Program-made: the position numbers and the translations under genes
Notes under the pieces: model-generated
What the model was told of the DNA's origin: nothing
The model's database searches: none
What the model saw: the letters and a program-made list of their open reading frames with translations, nothing else
Assembly (NCBI GenBank): GCA_035772785.1
Contig: JAOCPU010000008.1
Span: 496,001 to 560,000 of the forward strand
Reading direction: 5' to 3'
DNA: 64,000 nt
DNA from: Phlebiopsis flavidoalba
Lineage: Eukaryota > Basidiomycota > Agaricomycetes > Polyporales > Phanerochaetaceae
Shown here: piece by piece, positions 1 to 11,972 of the stretch
How the letters are laid out: the number at the start of each line of letters is the position of its first letter
How positions within the stretch are numbered: the first letter of the stretch is position 1

Positions 1-1580
1 TCGAACGCCATCTTTAATAGTTGTCCGAGCACTCCGACAATGGCTGTGTTGCTATTCCATTCAGCATCGGCAAGTGGCTCTTCTTTGGCTGCATCTGCTT
101 CTCATTTCTCTTGGTGAGATTATTTCATAAACATCATTTTTGCCGCTACTCACCGCCCTTAAGCTTGCGTACGAAGCATACAAGGCGAAGAAGATCATCG
201 CCAGTCGCGATATTTCCTACGCGTTCACTAATGTCATGGCTAACAACTACTACTCCCTCAGTATGTTGATCAACGGCTTCACATCTTTGTTCTAACTCAC
301 CAGATATTAGGGTCTTACGATCACTTCTGCTTCTTTAGCCACATATCCAACTCGACCAAGCGTATGGACGATTTTGCCTTCTTCGTTTTCTTCACTTTCA
401 AGAGTACGTTTTCAATTTCTGGAGGGCAGTACTGGTTCTCAATCTAATCATTGCTGCAGGTTGGAAACGAGTTGCTATTGGTGATGGTCCCCGCCAGAGC
501 ATCAACGCGTTGACCCTCTATGCTTTTCTACTTGTCTAAGAAAGGCCAAAACTAACGACTTGGTGGAACATCTCGAAGTACTTTGATGGTAACGACTTCT
601 CCACCAACGCTCTTACCGTCACTACCGCTTTCACTGGTCGTGATCTTTGCTGGCTCCCTTCTTTTGTTGATCGCTGCTGGTATCTGCTACATCCCCCTCT
701 TGTGTCACATTCAGGGCAACCTGAAGGAATATTGCTGCACACAAGGTGGACAAGGTACGCATATTGGCGCCTAAATCCAGTACAAACATACTAATAGCAG
801 ATGTGCAGCGCATTGCCGAAATTATCAAGCGCAAGAACAAGCAGCGCCTCGCAAAGCTGCAGCTATCGCGAAGAAAAGAAGCAGCTGGTGACTTCTCTCA
901 CCTCAAGAATAAGAAGGGCGAGCTCAATCGCACAGCCACTGCCCCAGCCTACATTGCCTGACGTTAGGCTGGACGATGACGACGATGCTTCTTCTATGCG
1001 CACTCGCGGCCCCGCTCCAAGTACATTCAGCCGGTCACTCGGACTTCTACGGCGATCGCAAAAGAGTATGGCCTGGATTATCCACCCACCGACGTATCCG
1101 CCCCATGCCCGCGTATAACCAGCCATACGCCCATCATGGTGACCCTTACAAACCAATTCAACCCTTCTGTCGGTACTTTGCCTGAGGAACAGGCGTATGA
1201 CGACAACGACTACGGCGCAGCAACGGCCAAATCTCACACTTAGTGCTGCCCCGATTATGCGTATTCCCCCGAGCGGGGCAACGCAGTCTCTCCTCGTCCG
1301 CAATATGGATACGCACAACAACAGGATCTCCACGCAGTACAGTACCGACCCACACGCGGCCTATCGTGGTCCCCTCGCCCGCGGAGGCATATTACAGCTC
1401 GGAACCTGGTTACGACCAGGCTCAGCAGTACGGCCATCAGCCTACACGGGGCGGGATGCGCAGTACCAACAACACCCGCAAGCCGGGTATGGCTACCCTG
1501 CGCAGCACGACCAGCATGCACATGGCATTTATTTTCCGTGGAATGAAGGATATGACTACGGTGCTGGGCACGCTATGTAG
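1..1580 (+). CDS. KCH1: KCH1/PRM6-type low-affinity K+ channel, 5' end cut by window
   Basis: The reading frame matches the fungal Kch1/Prm6 family, plasma-membrane proteins that take up K+ during pheromone or stress calcium responses. Visible family blocks are FSIGKWLFFGCICFSFLL (transmembrane), AYEAYKAKKIIASRDISYAF, FAFFVFFTFKSWKR, then GDGPRQSINALTLYAF, a hydrophobic segment near 620-700 (VVIFAGSLLLLIAAGICYIPLL) and a basic block IAEIIKRKNKQRLAKLQ. GT-AG introns fit at 114-163, 261-310 and 404-459. The C-terminal cytoplasmic tail is low complexity, rich in Tyr, Gln, His and Pro, and ends YPAQHDQHAHGIYFPWNEGYDYGAGHAM. The N-terminus lies outside the window. An extra base near 528 and several further frame changes in the tail break the frame. 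Family assignment is from remembered motifs and is fairly secure; exact exons after 600 are not. Confidence 0.75.
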
Positions 1581-1842
1581 TCCACGGATAATTGTTACCT
1601 TTCTTCTGTCTGTCGTATGTCTGGGTGTTGTTGATTTTGCATATTTCCCTCCCACACGTCTGCTCGTCTCTATTCCGACCCATGGCATACTCCTTAGCTT
1701 ACTCGCAGCTACTCTGTATAAATATTAAGGCTGTCTCTTTCTTCCCTCGGACACTACTTAAATGTGGCATAGAACTCATGGGACGATGTCGTTGGTGTGA
1801 TGACCCACTTAGAAGCTTGACTGATGTTGTTGGTACGTAGTG

Positions 1843-2773
1843 TCAGAGAACGCTTGCTATAGATCTGTCGGAGCAATAGTAACGCGCTCTCGGCCGTCGC
1901 TTCTCTCGTTCAACGTCATCCTTTTCTCTGCGCCAGGCGGGACCACTTTTCTGTTTGCTGTTTCTGTAGGTCCCTGGCTCAGGAATAGGTCCAAAGCGGG
2001 CTGGTGGCCAGACGATGGTACTTAATTTGGAGTCGATTAGGCCCAGCGGCACCTACGTCCAGCCGTCAGCTCTTTGTTTATCACGTACCTAGGCACAACA
2101 CTTACCGGGCCAAAGTAATTGCTGTCTTCTGATTTGAAAGGTTTCGTCCGCCTTGCAAGATGTGAGCTGGAGTATGAAAAGCCTTTAAGTGAGCCTACCT
2201 TCCACCCAAGCATGTCCTTCAGGCACAAAGATTTCTGTCTCCGGGTAGGGAGGGAGTGTCTTCACCTGATGTCGAAACGTACGTTCTGAATATTTCACGT
2301 GGTATCCAGACTAAGGCAACGTACAGTATCTCCTGGCAAGGCAATAATCCTTTTGACTATTAATTTGCCTTCATGCGGAGACCTATAATGGAATATTGTA
2401 AAAGCACAACGCTGGACATGGAGTGGAACTCACTTCAGTGCCACAATGTCACCTCGTTCATACTGCTGTAGCCAATTGATCGAGAAGTGGTCGAACAGGA
2501 CTACGTCCCTCCACAAAGAGCTGTCAGGATTAAGCGTGGGCTAGCTACCTCCCCGGTCAGAGGTCTAAATACAACGTGTGTAGACACGCACGTACCTGCA
2601 TGCTTCGTGGCGCCGGACACGAGGCGCAAGGAGTAGAAATACTGGGTGAATGCTATACCCGTCGGCAGCCATACCAAAGTGGACATTGTCCAGGCAACTC
2701 TAGGATAGGAGACCTGCACCCTCTTCCATGATTGGCGAAGGTTCGTGATCCTTTGCCGTAAATACGCGTTCAT
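1843..2773 (-). CDS. IMP2: mitochondrial inner membrane protease subunit 2 (S26 signal peptidase)
   Basis: On the minus strand the start MNAYLRQRITNLRQSWKRVQ leads into a membrane segment (STLVWLPTGIAFTQYFYSLRLVSG). The catalytic serine block R-S-M-Q ends an exon (Ser codon 2602-2604), and after a short intron the text continues PTLNPDSSLWRDVVLFDHFSINW. The lysine block KLIVKRIIALPGDTVR lies at about 2320-2365, followed by LPPYPETEIFVPEGHAWVEG, DETFKSEDSNYFGPV and PLGLIDSKLSTIVWPPARFGPIP. These are the Ser/Lys dyad and substrate-groove blocks of Imp2, which cleaves intermembrane-space sorting signals in complex with Imp1. Frameshifts occur before RSMQ and in the middle. The stop at 1843 gives a C-terminal tail of about 40 residues after the GPIP block, longer than I would expect, so the true stop may be nearer 1950. 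The gene is divergent from the WrbA-type gene at 3355. Confidence 0.82.
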
Positions 2774-3354
2774 GGGCCTTGAAATTGCGGCAATGTCCGT
2801 GTTTGAGGCGAGAGGAGGAACAGGTGAGATGAGTGTTCGTGCCGAAGAGATGCGCAACTTTGGCCGTGGTTTGGATGAGCGTTCCGAGCGCGTTTTGAAC
2901 CATTCCTGTATTGACTCGTCGACTCACGACCAATATTGCTTCATGCATATGGCCTCGCTGGGAATCCGTCACGCTATACAGCGCTACACGTGCTGTCGCG
3001 GTATGCATACAGTCATAGCCTGCGCGACGACATGCCTTCTAAAAATGTACCTTTACCGTGCGTGTAACAAGCCAGCCACTCTACTACTCACTGCCGTTTG
3101 AATGATTCAAATGTGACTACATATCTTGTGCACGTCTTCGCAGCAACGCTATACTAGTAGTGCGTTAGCACCATGGTATGACGCATACCTTCGTCCCAAT
3201 TTACAGGGATATTGGATGCTGGTACGTGTGCTATACGTACATAAAACTAGTATCCCCTCAGCTTCTCATGACAGTACACCATGATTACACATCCTAGCAT
3301 CCTGTGCCTCCCGGACCCTAATTACTACTACCTAACATCATGGTCTTCTCCCAG
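2774..3354. other. intergenic, shared upstream region of IMP2 and the quinone reductase gene
   Basis: This 581-bp stretch separates two divergently transcribed genes and so should hold both promoters. I see no convincing coding region: the 118-residue plus-strand frame at 2745-3101 has no recognisable motif. A short coherent frame (WYDAYLRPNLQGYWML, about 3172-3222) is followed by a GT, but I could not link it to a gene. Confidence 0.4.
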
Positions 3355-4610
3355 ATGAGCCATTGTCATCTATTCAATGTACAGCCACAACTCTAAACGT
3401 GTGCATCATCAATGTTTTGTAGCGTTAGTGCTTGCTTCTAATAACGCATTTAACTTCCACATGTGGTGGCAGAGGGTGCTCAGGGAGGTGCAGAGTCTAG
3501 CGAGAGTCTACGAGCCCATACGTCCTACTTCGCCTATGTCTGAGCAGAGCTTAAAATTTGCCCAGACACTACTATCAGACGATGTTTCTCGCTAAAATGC
3601 ACGCCACAGTCCTTCTACCTTCAAACTCTCCGGATTCGACGTCGTTCTATTGGGCATTCTCACTCGTTATTTGTTGGACAATGAAAAGCGTCCTGGTGTG
3701 TCAGACTCTGGGCCAACGGAGCGCTGGCAGGCAAATACGCCGATGTCTTTGTGTCGACTGGTACACAAGGCGGTGGACAAGTGGTATCATCTTCAGCTCT
3801 ATAATGCCATCGCTCATGCGCATTTAAACTCGTAAAGCCTACCATGATGAATACCTTATCGACTCTGACACATCTGAAATCGGGACACCTTGTTCCTCTC
3901 AACTACTCAACTACCTTTGTCTAACTTGCTGACATGAACAAGATCGGCGGAGGGTTGCCTTGGGTGCAGCAGAGTATCGAATCGACTGCCCACTGGCACC
4001 TGGCACCGGCACCTGGGCACCCGGCACTTGTGGTAGCCGCCCGCTTGATGTTGCGGCCCAGGTGCCAGTGGCCCTAGGTGGCCCCGTTGGCACCTTGCAT
4101 CATAACTAGCGTGGCGCTGTTTCTTGTTCATGGGCATGTTCGTCATCTCTGCTTGCTCAAAAATATTTATGATGACTGGTGACCACGGGGGAGCAAATGG
4201 GCAAGATTTACTGCGTGCTCTGAGACCAAGTGACAGCTTCAAGAGAAATACAGCGTACTCGTTGAAAGGTGAGAAGAAGAACCTCCAACCAGGTTTACAT
4301 CCATCAAGATCTCATGGGTGCCGCAAGCTTTGACAATGGTCTCGCAGGTAGCGCGACCACGCCATCGCGACCACGCCCTGTGGCCAGGTGCCGTGAGAAC
4401 ACGAGGAGGGCGTCGAAGGTGCCGGTGCCAGGTGCCGGTGCCAGGTGCCCGGCACTTCTTGGGCAGTCGATTAGATGTCCTCGGTGTGCAGGGACATTCG
4501 CTGGTCCCGATGATTCTCGCTCTCCTTCTGCGCATGAGTTTGAGCTTGCCACGTTTTAAGGCAAACTCATGTGGAAACACCCTCGGCGTGGTCAAGTATT
4601 GATCGGCTCC
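3355..4610 (+). pseudogene. WrbA/Pst2-type flavodoxin-like quinone reductase, split by an inserted element
   Basis: Family members reduce benzoquinones to hydroquinones with NAD(P)H and FMN, and in wood-decay fungi protect against quinone stress. The start MS.IVIYSMYSHNSK (3355) matches the N-terminal FMN phosphate-loop strand. Then come VAEGAQGGAE, TLLSDDV-LAKMHA, SGFDVVLLGI.TRYG-like text, ALAGKYADVFVSTGTQGGGQ and TLSTLTHLKSGHLVPLNYSTTF (3600-3910). The Gly-rich block GGGLPWG stops at about 3966, and the next expected residues GTFAGPDDSRSPSAHEFELATF resume at 4491. Between them lies a 516-bp inverted-repeat element with a 6-bp target duplication. After ELATF a TAA stands where the family has Gln (CAA), followed by GKLMWK. 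Several frameshifts also occur, some probably sequencing error. If the element is not spliced out, the gene is dead. Confidence 0.72.
3970..4485. mobile_element. MITE-like foldback element inserted in the quinone reductase gene
   Basis: The element is flanked by the direct repeat GTGCAG at 3964-3969 and 4486-4491. Its ends carry an inverted repeat: AATCGACTGCCCA at 3980-3992 and its complement TGGGCAGTCGATT at 4460-4472. Inside each arm is a GC-rich array of GGTGCC/GGCACC units (about 3993-4030 and 4418-4455), also in inverted orientation, while the middle (4100-4330) is ordinary in composition. No transposase frame is present, so it would be non-autonomous. Removing the element and one GTGCAG copy joins the conserved protein text PWGA and GTFAGP, which is strong evidence for insertion and for the boundaries. 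Because the duplication starts with GT and ends with AG, the whole 3964-4491 block also reads as a GT-AG intron of 528 bp. Confidence 0.72.
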
Positions 4611-4753
4611 TACTTCGTGACATCTCGGCCCTAGGTTTCTCAAGTTATGCATACGATCGGAGCAATTCCTGGACGGTGACGAGCAATAAACATGCCTAAA
4701 CCCGAGTCTAGTTGGATGCTAATACATGGTGAAACCACCATATTGATACTCGT

Positions 4754-4784
4754 GATGCTGTTAAGATGCTGTTAAGATGCTGTA
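4754..4784. repeat. short tandem repeat of GATGCTGTTAA
   Basis: Two perfect copies and one imperfect copy of an 11-bp unit lie directly beyond the ATE1 stop codon, in its expected 3' untranslated region. No function is evident. Confidence 0.7.
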
Positions 4785-4785
4785 A

Positions 4786-6579
<1,794 letters not shown>

Positions 6580-6954
6580 GGATTGTGTAGAGAGTGACTA
6601 CCGAGCTGGGTGTTGATCTACTTATTATATCACCAAGTCAGCTCGATGGTAGTCACTAGCAAGAACGGATCGGACTTTACCGGTGGCGATCGAGCGTCTG
6701 GACTACAGGGGAATCTCAAACTGATTACTCACAGTTCAGAGAAATGATACATCAGTGCGACACGGCATGATAATGGTACAGATTGTGTAAGGAATCCGAA
6801 ACACAGACGATAACATCCAAAAGCATGAAGAGTGAAATGTGGTGTAGACAGGAAGAACAGGGGGAACAAGAATTCCACAGCCTATATGAACTTGCAACCC
6901 CCGGTGAAATCAATAGAAGATGGCGAAAGTGAAAGTAAAAGCGACATGCTGCTA
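6580..6954. other. intergenic, no gene seen
   Basis: This 375-bp gap separates the ATE1 start from the stop of the next minus-strand gene and should hold the ATE1 promoter. It contains an imperfect inverted pair (GTGACTACCGAGCT near 6594 and GCTCGATGGTAGTCAC near 6643) with a spacer of about 35 bp. No function is assigned. Confidence 0.4.
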
Positions 6955-8830
6955 TCATCCCCAGCCATCCCACCGACCATAGCGTCTGAACTCCTGTAGG
7001 ACACACTCCCGGCTCTCTTTGCCACCTCTTTCTCCGACGCGTTCTCGGCCCTTGCCTTTGTCCTCGCGACCGTACACTGAAGAGCCACTAGAAGAGCGAG
7101 GTCGATGTAGGGAGAGGGCTCGCACGCTGGGAGGAGATATCGAGGCAGGGCCGGTTATGGGTGACGAAGGGAATGCTAGAAGGAGCCGGGGCGGTTGGAC
7201 TGGGAACGGAAAGACGATACCAGCCTCCAGTATAGGTCAAAGCAATTAGTTGGTACTCTGTCTGTGATGGACGATGGGGGTCTTCGGATGTGTCTAGCGT
7301 AGCCTCGATCCATCCCACTACGCACTTCTCTTCATCCACGACGTCAGCAGTAGGAGGTTTAGAGGGCCCGGCAGTCAATGAGATATGGGCAGATTGAGAA
7401 GGTATGCGGTACTGAGCGTACGACCATTCGGAGTCGAAATATTTCGGGAGAGGGATAAAAATTTGTGAGTGGGGAGAAGGTCGACTGGCGATTACTTGAG
7501 AAAATATTTCAATGCATGTCGTGTGTAAAAAAAAAAATGAAGGCACTTACGATCCACCGCTACCGCCCATCAGGGAGAAGATATGAACGGTGCCTTTGTC
7601 GCTCCAGACGCAGACCTCTCGCTCGTCCGGCCGGAATGCGACTCCGTATATTTCGGCCTTGTCATCTTCCCCTTCGCAGCTCGCGCGTGAGCTTCCCATC
7701 TCACTGAGTCCCCATATGCGGACCAGAGTACCACGATTCGAGGTAGTGGCAAGATAGCGTCCTGAAGGAGGAACAGATAGAGTGGACAGTGCAGAGGTGT
7801 GTGCAGCGATAATGGATATGGGAGGTTTGGTGGGTGCGGGAGGCGGCCGAAGCGGAGGCTGAGATGGAGGTGGACCTAGAGGCTTGTGGCGGTCTGCACC
7901 GGTGGTATATGAATCAAGGCTGGACATGGCCGGTCTGCCGACCAGGAACAGCTGACGGCAAGTCACCGGGTAGCGTGTGATCTTAGTAGCCATCCCATCC
8001 GCAAGCAAGCCTACAGAATTACAAAGAGGAAAGATAAACGTGGAGCTTCGTGCACTTATAACACGAGATTACTTGCCTCGGGGATTACACAGGATATATA
8101 CCATTTGCTGCCACATACCTCGCTAAATGGGAACTGTCTTAACACATAGCCCGAAACACTACCACTCGTCCTGCGCAATTGCATACGAGCCATCCACACC
8201 CCTAATCACGAGCAACGTCCAGCCCCACGAATCTGCCGTTCTCTGAAACTGTCTAAGTGTTTCTGCTGAACTTCTCTCCTGCCGCATAGGAGCGAATCGT
8301 CAACCGAGAAGAATGACCTTATTCTGGTGGATATCTGGATCTAGAAGACCGCCAGCTTCGACTATGAAAGCAGAAGGCGACCGATTCCGTGCAGCCTACG
8401 CGAACAGCAGATAGACGACATGTTGCTCCCCTCCAAGTGACGTTCTTACCGCTGAAGCATCAAGGCTCTAGCATTCACGTTCATCTTCCATCGAGCTGCC
8501 AACGCACGTCTCGTACTGTAGCGGCAGGTTAACATCGACGAGAGGTTCAATTTGTGTTATACACGGCGAAACTTCCCGCCTGTGTGCACATCTGTCGCGA
8601 ATATGCTGACATCAGGCTCCGTGAAATCGACACTGGGCTTAATGGAAGTATGAGGACTGGGGCTGTCGCAGAGATTGAATGTCGGCGCGAGCGTTGTTCA
8701 TCCCAGGATATACGGTGAGGGGCGGAGGATAAGCAGGACGAGTTAGCAGCGGAAAAAGTCCCATCGAGCCTGCAAAAGGCACGCACTTCGATCGCGCGTG
8801 TCCCAGCCCCGGAGCGCACCCGCTCGCCAA
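6955..8830 (-). CDS. HSV2: PROPPIN, HSV2/WDR45-type phosphoinositide-binding WD40 protein
   Basis: PROPPINs bind PI3P and PI(3,5)P2 on autophagic and vacuolar membranes. Blade text seen in order on the minus strand: FAVYNTN near 8550, NKVIL near 8300, then AHTSALSTLSVPPSGRYLAT, SNRGTLVRIW, KAEIYGVAFRPDEREVCVW and SDKGTVHIFSL, PKYFDSEWSYAQYRIP, and the C-terminus CVLQEFRRYGRWDGWG with stop at 6955-6957. The signature (L/F)RRG is present as CGCGAGCTGCGAAGGGGA (complement of 7668-7685), but a one-base shift puts it out of frame with both neighbours. The ending and compact size favour the Hsv2/WDR45 branch over Atg18. The N-terminal 60-80 codons (8550-8830) are poorly resolved and the start is approximate. 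Confidence 0.82.
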
Positions 8831-10394
8831 CTAACGCTTTCGGCTTTCCTCTGCACTCACAGACGCTCCTTAGCGGAGGGGGGCAATCATGGCCGGTGCT
8901 CTTCCTTCAAGCGTGGACTGACACGATGTGCTGCCAGCTTCGCCATTTGATGTGTCAATGTGACTTATGCACGTCTCGACTGTCCGTCAACGGCAGAGTG
9001 TCGCTGTAATCTCGACGCCTCAGATCCGTGACTGGGTCCTCTTTCCAATCACACTGGTTATGGTGCGCTCCGTTGTCTATGCTACCTCGAAACCATCTCA
9101 TCTCTGCGTCCAGATACTTGTCGGTATACTACGGCACTATGTAGTTTTGCTGGGCTCCAGACCCCTACAACCCGAAAGAAGCAGGCCAAAGGAGGAGGCT
9201 ATCCGTGAACAGTGAGCGCGTCGTGACGTAGTCCCCATCGGCTTGTACACTGACATGGATACCCAGAGCCAGACGAGCAGCTTGTTCCCGGTCACAGATC
9301 TTACGCGCACGTCTGGGAGGGGCCGTCTTGTAGCCTAATACCGCCTTCAATATTACAAGTCTATCGTCCCAGGTCGCTCTCACAGGCATTTTGGAGATGG
9401 CAGTTTTCTCAAAGTTGATGCCGCGCCCAAGGGCGACGACAAGCCGGCACCGCCACATCCTCTCACAGACCCGTAACGCCATGGACGGCAATGATGGCGT
9501 GGAATGAAGACGCAGATGGTCATGATGGTCCCACAATATGGTCATTTATAGTGGGCTGGGATTAATTCTTCTTCTTCCATGGATTATGTATTGAGTAAGT
9601 CTGCAGAGATGACGCGTTAAACGTATGCTAATATTGGACGCGAGTCAAGCTCCCCTTTCCCGCTCACGCTTGGCTTCAAGTCTATGCTGCAGCGAGGTAT
9701 CGAAACTCCTGACATGGATGTTAGATGGGTGTCCTCGCTTTCCTGGTACTTCCTGAACTTCTTTTGGTCTCAATGGGTTGTATCGAATAATCCTCTGGGA
9801 AACGACAACGGTAAAGAATTATTGCATGCATGATGAAGTGAGACTCAGCCAGACATTCCATAGCTGATGATGCGTCGCGAGAGACATGGAGAGCACAGCC
9901 GTTCGCCGACCGCCGTGCCGCCGCCAGTCCCAGCCTCAACCCGGCCAGGTTCAAGACTACAGTAAACTATACAAGGCCGAGCAGGACAACTTTGGATTTC
10001 TCAGAAGGCTTGTACACATGGGTAGCAGCCGATGTAGTAGAACTCGTGTTCTGAAAAAATACGTGAGGCCCTGGTATATACACTCCTGGGAATATACCTT
10101 CAGTTTATCACGTTTCCGTCTCAGTCTTGTGGCATTGCTACATTATCAGAAGGTATCGTACATCTGTTTCCTACTACATGTTTAATTGTGTCTGCATGTG
10201 ACGGGGATATTTCCACTAGGCGTAGTTGTCCTTCGCTGGACCAAGACTACAGTAATACGTTTTCCTGGTCGTATGGCAGAGCAGTAATAAACAAAATACG
10301 AAACTCCATATGATATGGGAGCAAGTCATGGGTATCTCGAGGGGCAAGAGCGTAGCTGCTGGCAAAGGAGAAAGCGCAGGTCTAGGCGATAGAC
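8831..10394. other. no recognised gene
   Basis: This 1.56-kb stretch has only one longer frame, 126 codons on the minus strand (9165-9545), basic and without motifs I recognise. A plus-strand frame at 9886-10185 (99 codons) is also featureless. Given how often real genes here are broken into small frames, an unrecognised gene cannot be excluded. The 3' end of the stretch holds the expected 3' region of the NCS-1 gene, and its start the promoter of the PROPPIN gene. Confidence 0.35.
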
Positions 10395-11416
10395 TTACAC
10401 TAGTCCCATCGTATAAGTACGACAGCAGCGTGCCTAGTAGTTTTGGCAAGCTCAATAGTGGTGATGATATGGCACCAGTTGATGATGACATACCCCTGTA
10501 CAATCGTCGGGTCTTTGTTTAGCTTCCCTTTTCCACAAATCTCATCGTAGGTGAGCCTTTCTGTCATCTTTGTCTCAGATCCATATTCTTGAAGATTTTG
10601 TCGACTGCGCTACACAATTTTTAGTCACAAGAGCTCTCGGATTCCCACCTTGCCAGGGAGTGAACCTGCTTACCTTTCTCGGTTTCCCCTACTGCCCGTC
10701 ATGTCCTCAGTCCGGGGGAAGCTTCACCATTTGTCTACGGATTCATTTTTGATATATGGTGACTGGACAATCTTGTCAACTACATCCCTCTGCGTCTATG
10801 TGATTGAATCCATCTCCGTCGATGTCGTATAGTTGGAAAGGCCCCTAGCAGCAGACGGAGGCCGTGAGGGAGAGTCAGGCGGAAGCAGGACGCCACTGAC
10901 ATTTGAGCTTCTCGTCCAGTCTCCCTCTGTCTGGCTGGTACACAGCTGACCGAGCGCACAATATGAGACTCCTTGAAGTCAATGTGGCCATTCTTGTTCT
11001 CATACGAAGACATTGAAGACGTAATCTGGCGAATTCGCCTGGGATCGCCGAAAGGGAAGAATTGCTTGTATATTTCGGCTGAACTCCGTCTTGTCAAGCT
11101 GGCCACTTGGGCAATCCTTCAGGAACAACCTTTGTACCTGGACACGGACAGAACAGAACATAGCATATATGAGAGGAATTGTGTTGCGGTGGGTAGATGA
11201 CGGGCACAAGAGCACCATTGTTGCAGCTCACGCTTTATCGACTATATACACCGCGGTAATTTGGATGCTCAAATGTGGAGTGCGCTCTGCTAGAGACGGC
11301 GAAAGGGGTGAAGCACTATCGATACTACCGATATAACGGTATGTTTTCTCGTGCAGACAGATCTGAACTAGCTGGTGTTCTGGTGACAGTTTCGTGGACG
11401 GCGCGATCTTGCCCAT
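10395..11416 (-). CDS. FRQ1: frequenin / NCS-1 neuronal calcium sensor
   Basis: Frq1/NCS-1 is an N-myristoylated EF-hand protein that activates PI4-kinase Pik1. The minus strand starts with MGK followed by TKLSPEH, like the family's MGKS.SKLSPE, keeping the Gly2 needed for myristoylation. Then LFLKDCPSGQLDKTEFSRIYK, QFFPFGDP, DYVFNVF and ENKNGHIDFKE give EF-hands 1 and 2; YDIDGDG marks EF-hand 3; and DKIFKNMD, RLTYDE and NKDPTIVQ mark EF-hand 4. The end LYDGLV-stop is recovered if one extra G is ignored at about 10402 (stop TAA at 10395-10397). At least five short introns or frameshifts break it up. All four EF-hand regions can be found, so I expect a working gene of about 190 residues. Confidence 0.87.
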
Positions 11417-11972
11417 GTCTGCGAGTACAGCTGAGAGGAGATGAAGGAGGGCTGGGGTGGAAGTGCAATAAATGGCGCGAGGCGGTGCTGCAGACCAAGC
11501 ACGCGAGTGTGGAGGTGCGTCATAGGAGTTTAGCATGTCAACGGGTCTAGATTTTTCTCACGTTTGGAGATCAGCACGGAACCATTTTGGGAGATCTGGG
11601 CCTAGGAGATACCTCGTTTCCGAGCGACCTAGCTTACAGGTTTCCCTAGGACAGCGTCCTCGTCAGCGACGATGGCTGCGGTGTCGAGGGAGTTCAAGAA
11701 TGATGTGTTGTTGTTGCACACAATCCCCGGACGAGATATGGTCTCATGGACCCTGGCGGGTTTATCTTAATAATTAACGATTATTTTTGCTATCAGTTAA
11801 GGGGTTACCCGATCATTTAGAGTGATCGTTTTCTGCCTCGAGGCAGCACATCGTGCTGCACGACGTAGAAACGAAGCCTGAAAATTTGAGTAGGCTGTCT
11901 TGCAGCGGCACGCTTTAGACAAGTACAACCATCCTTGCAGTCTGCCTCTGCCACCCTTTCGACGACTCTGCG
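11417..11972. other. intergenic region with an unexplained short frame
   Basis: This region lies upstream of the NCS-1 start and of the next plus-strand frame, so it should hold two divergent promoters. The plus-strand text LTFGDQHGTILGDLGLGDTS at about 11556-11615 reads like protein but has no start, no family I know and soon stops. I do not call a gene. Confidence 0.35.

Noticed and set aside
4740..4785. Tandem GATGCTGTTAA units as a possible regulatory array
   Set aside because: Only two and a half copies in a 3' untranslated position; treated as a simple repeat.
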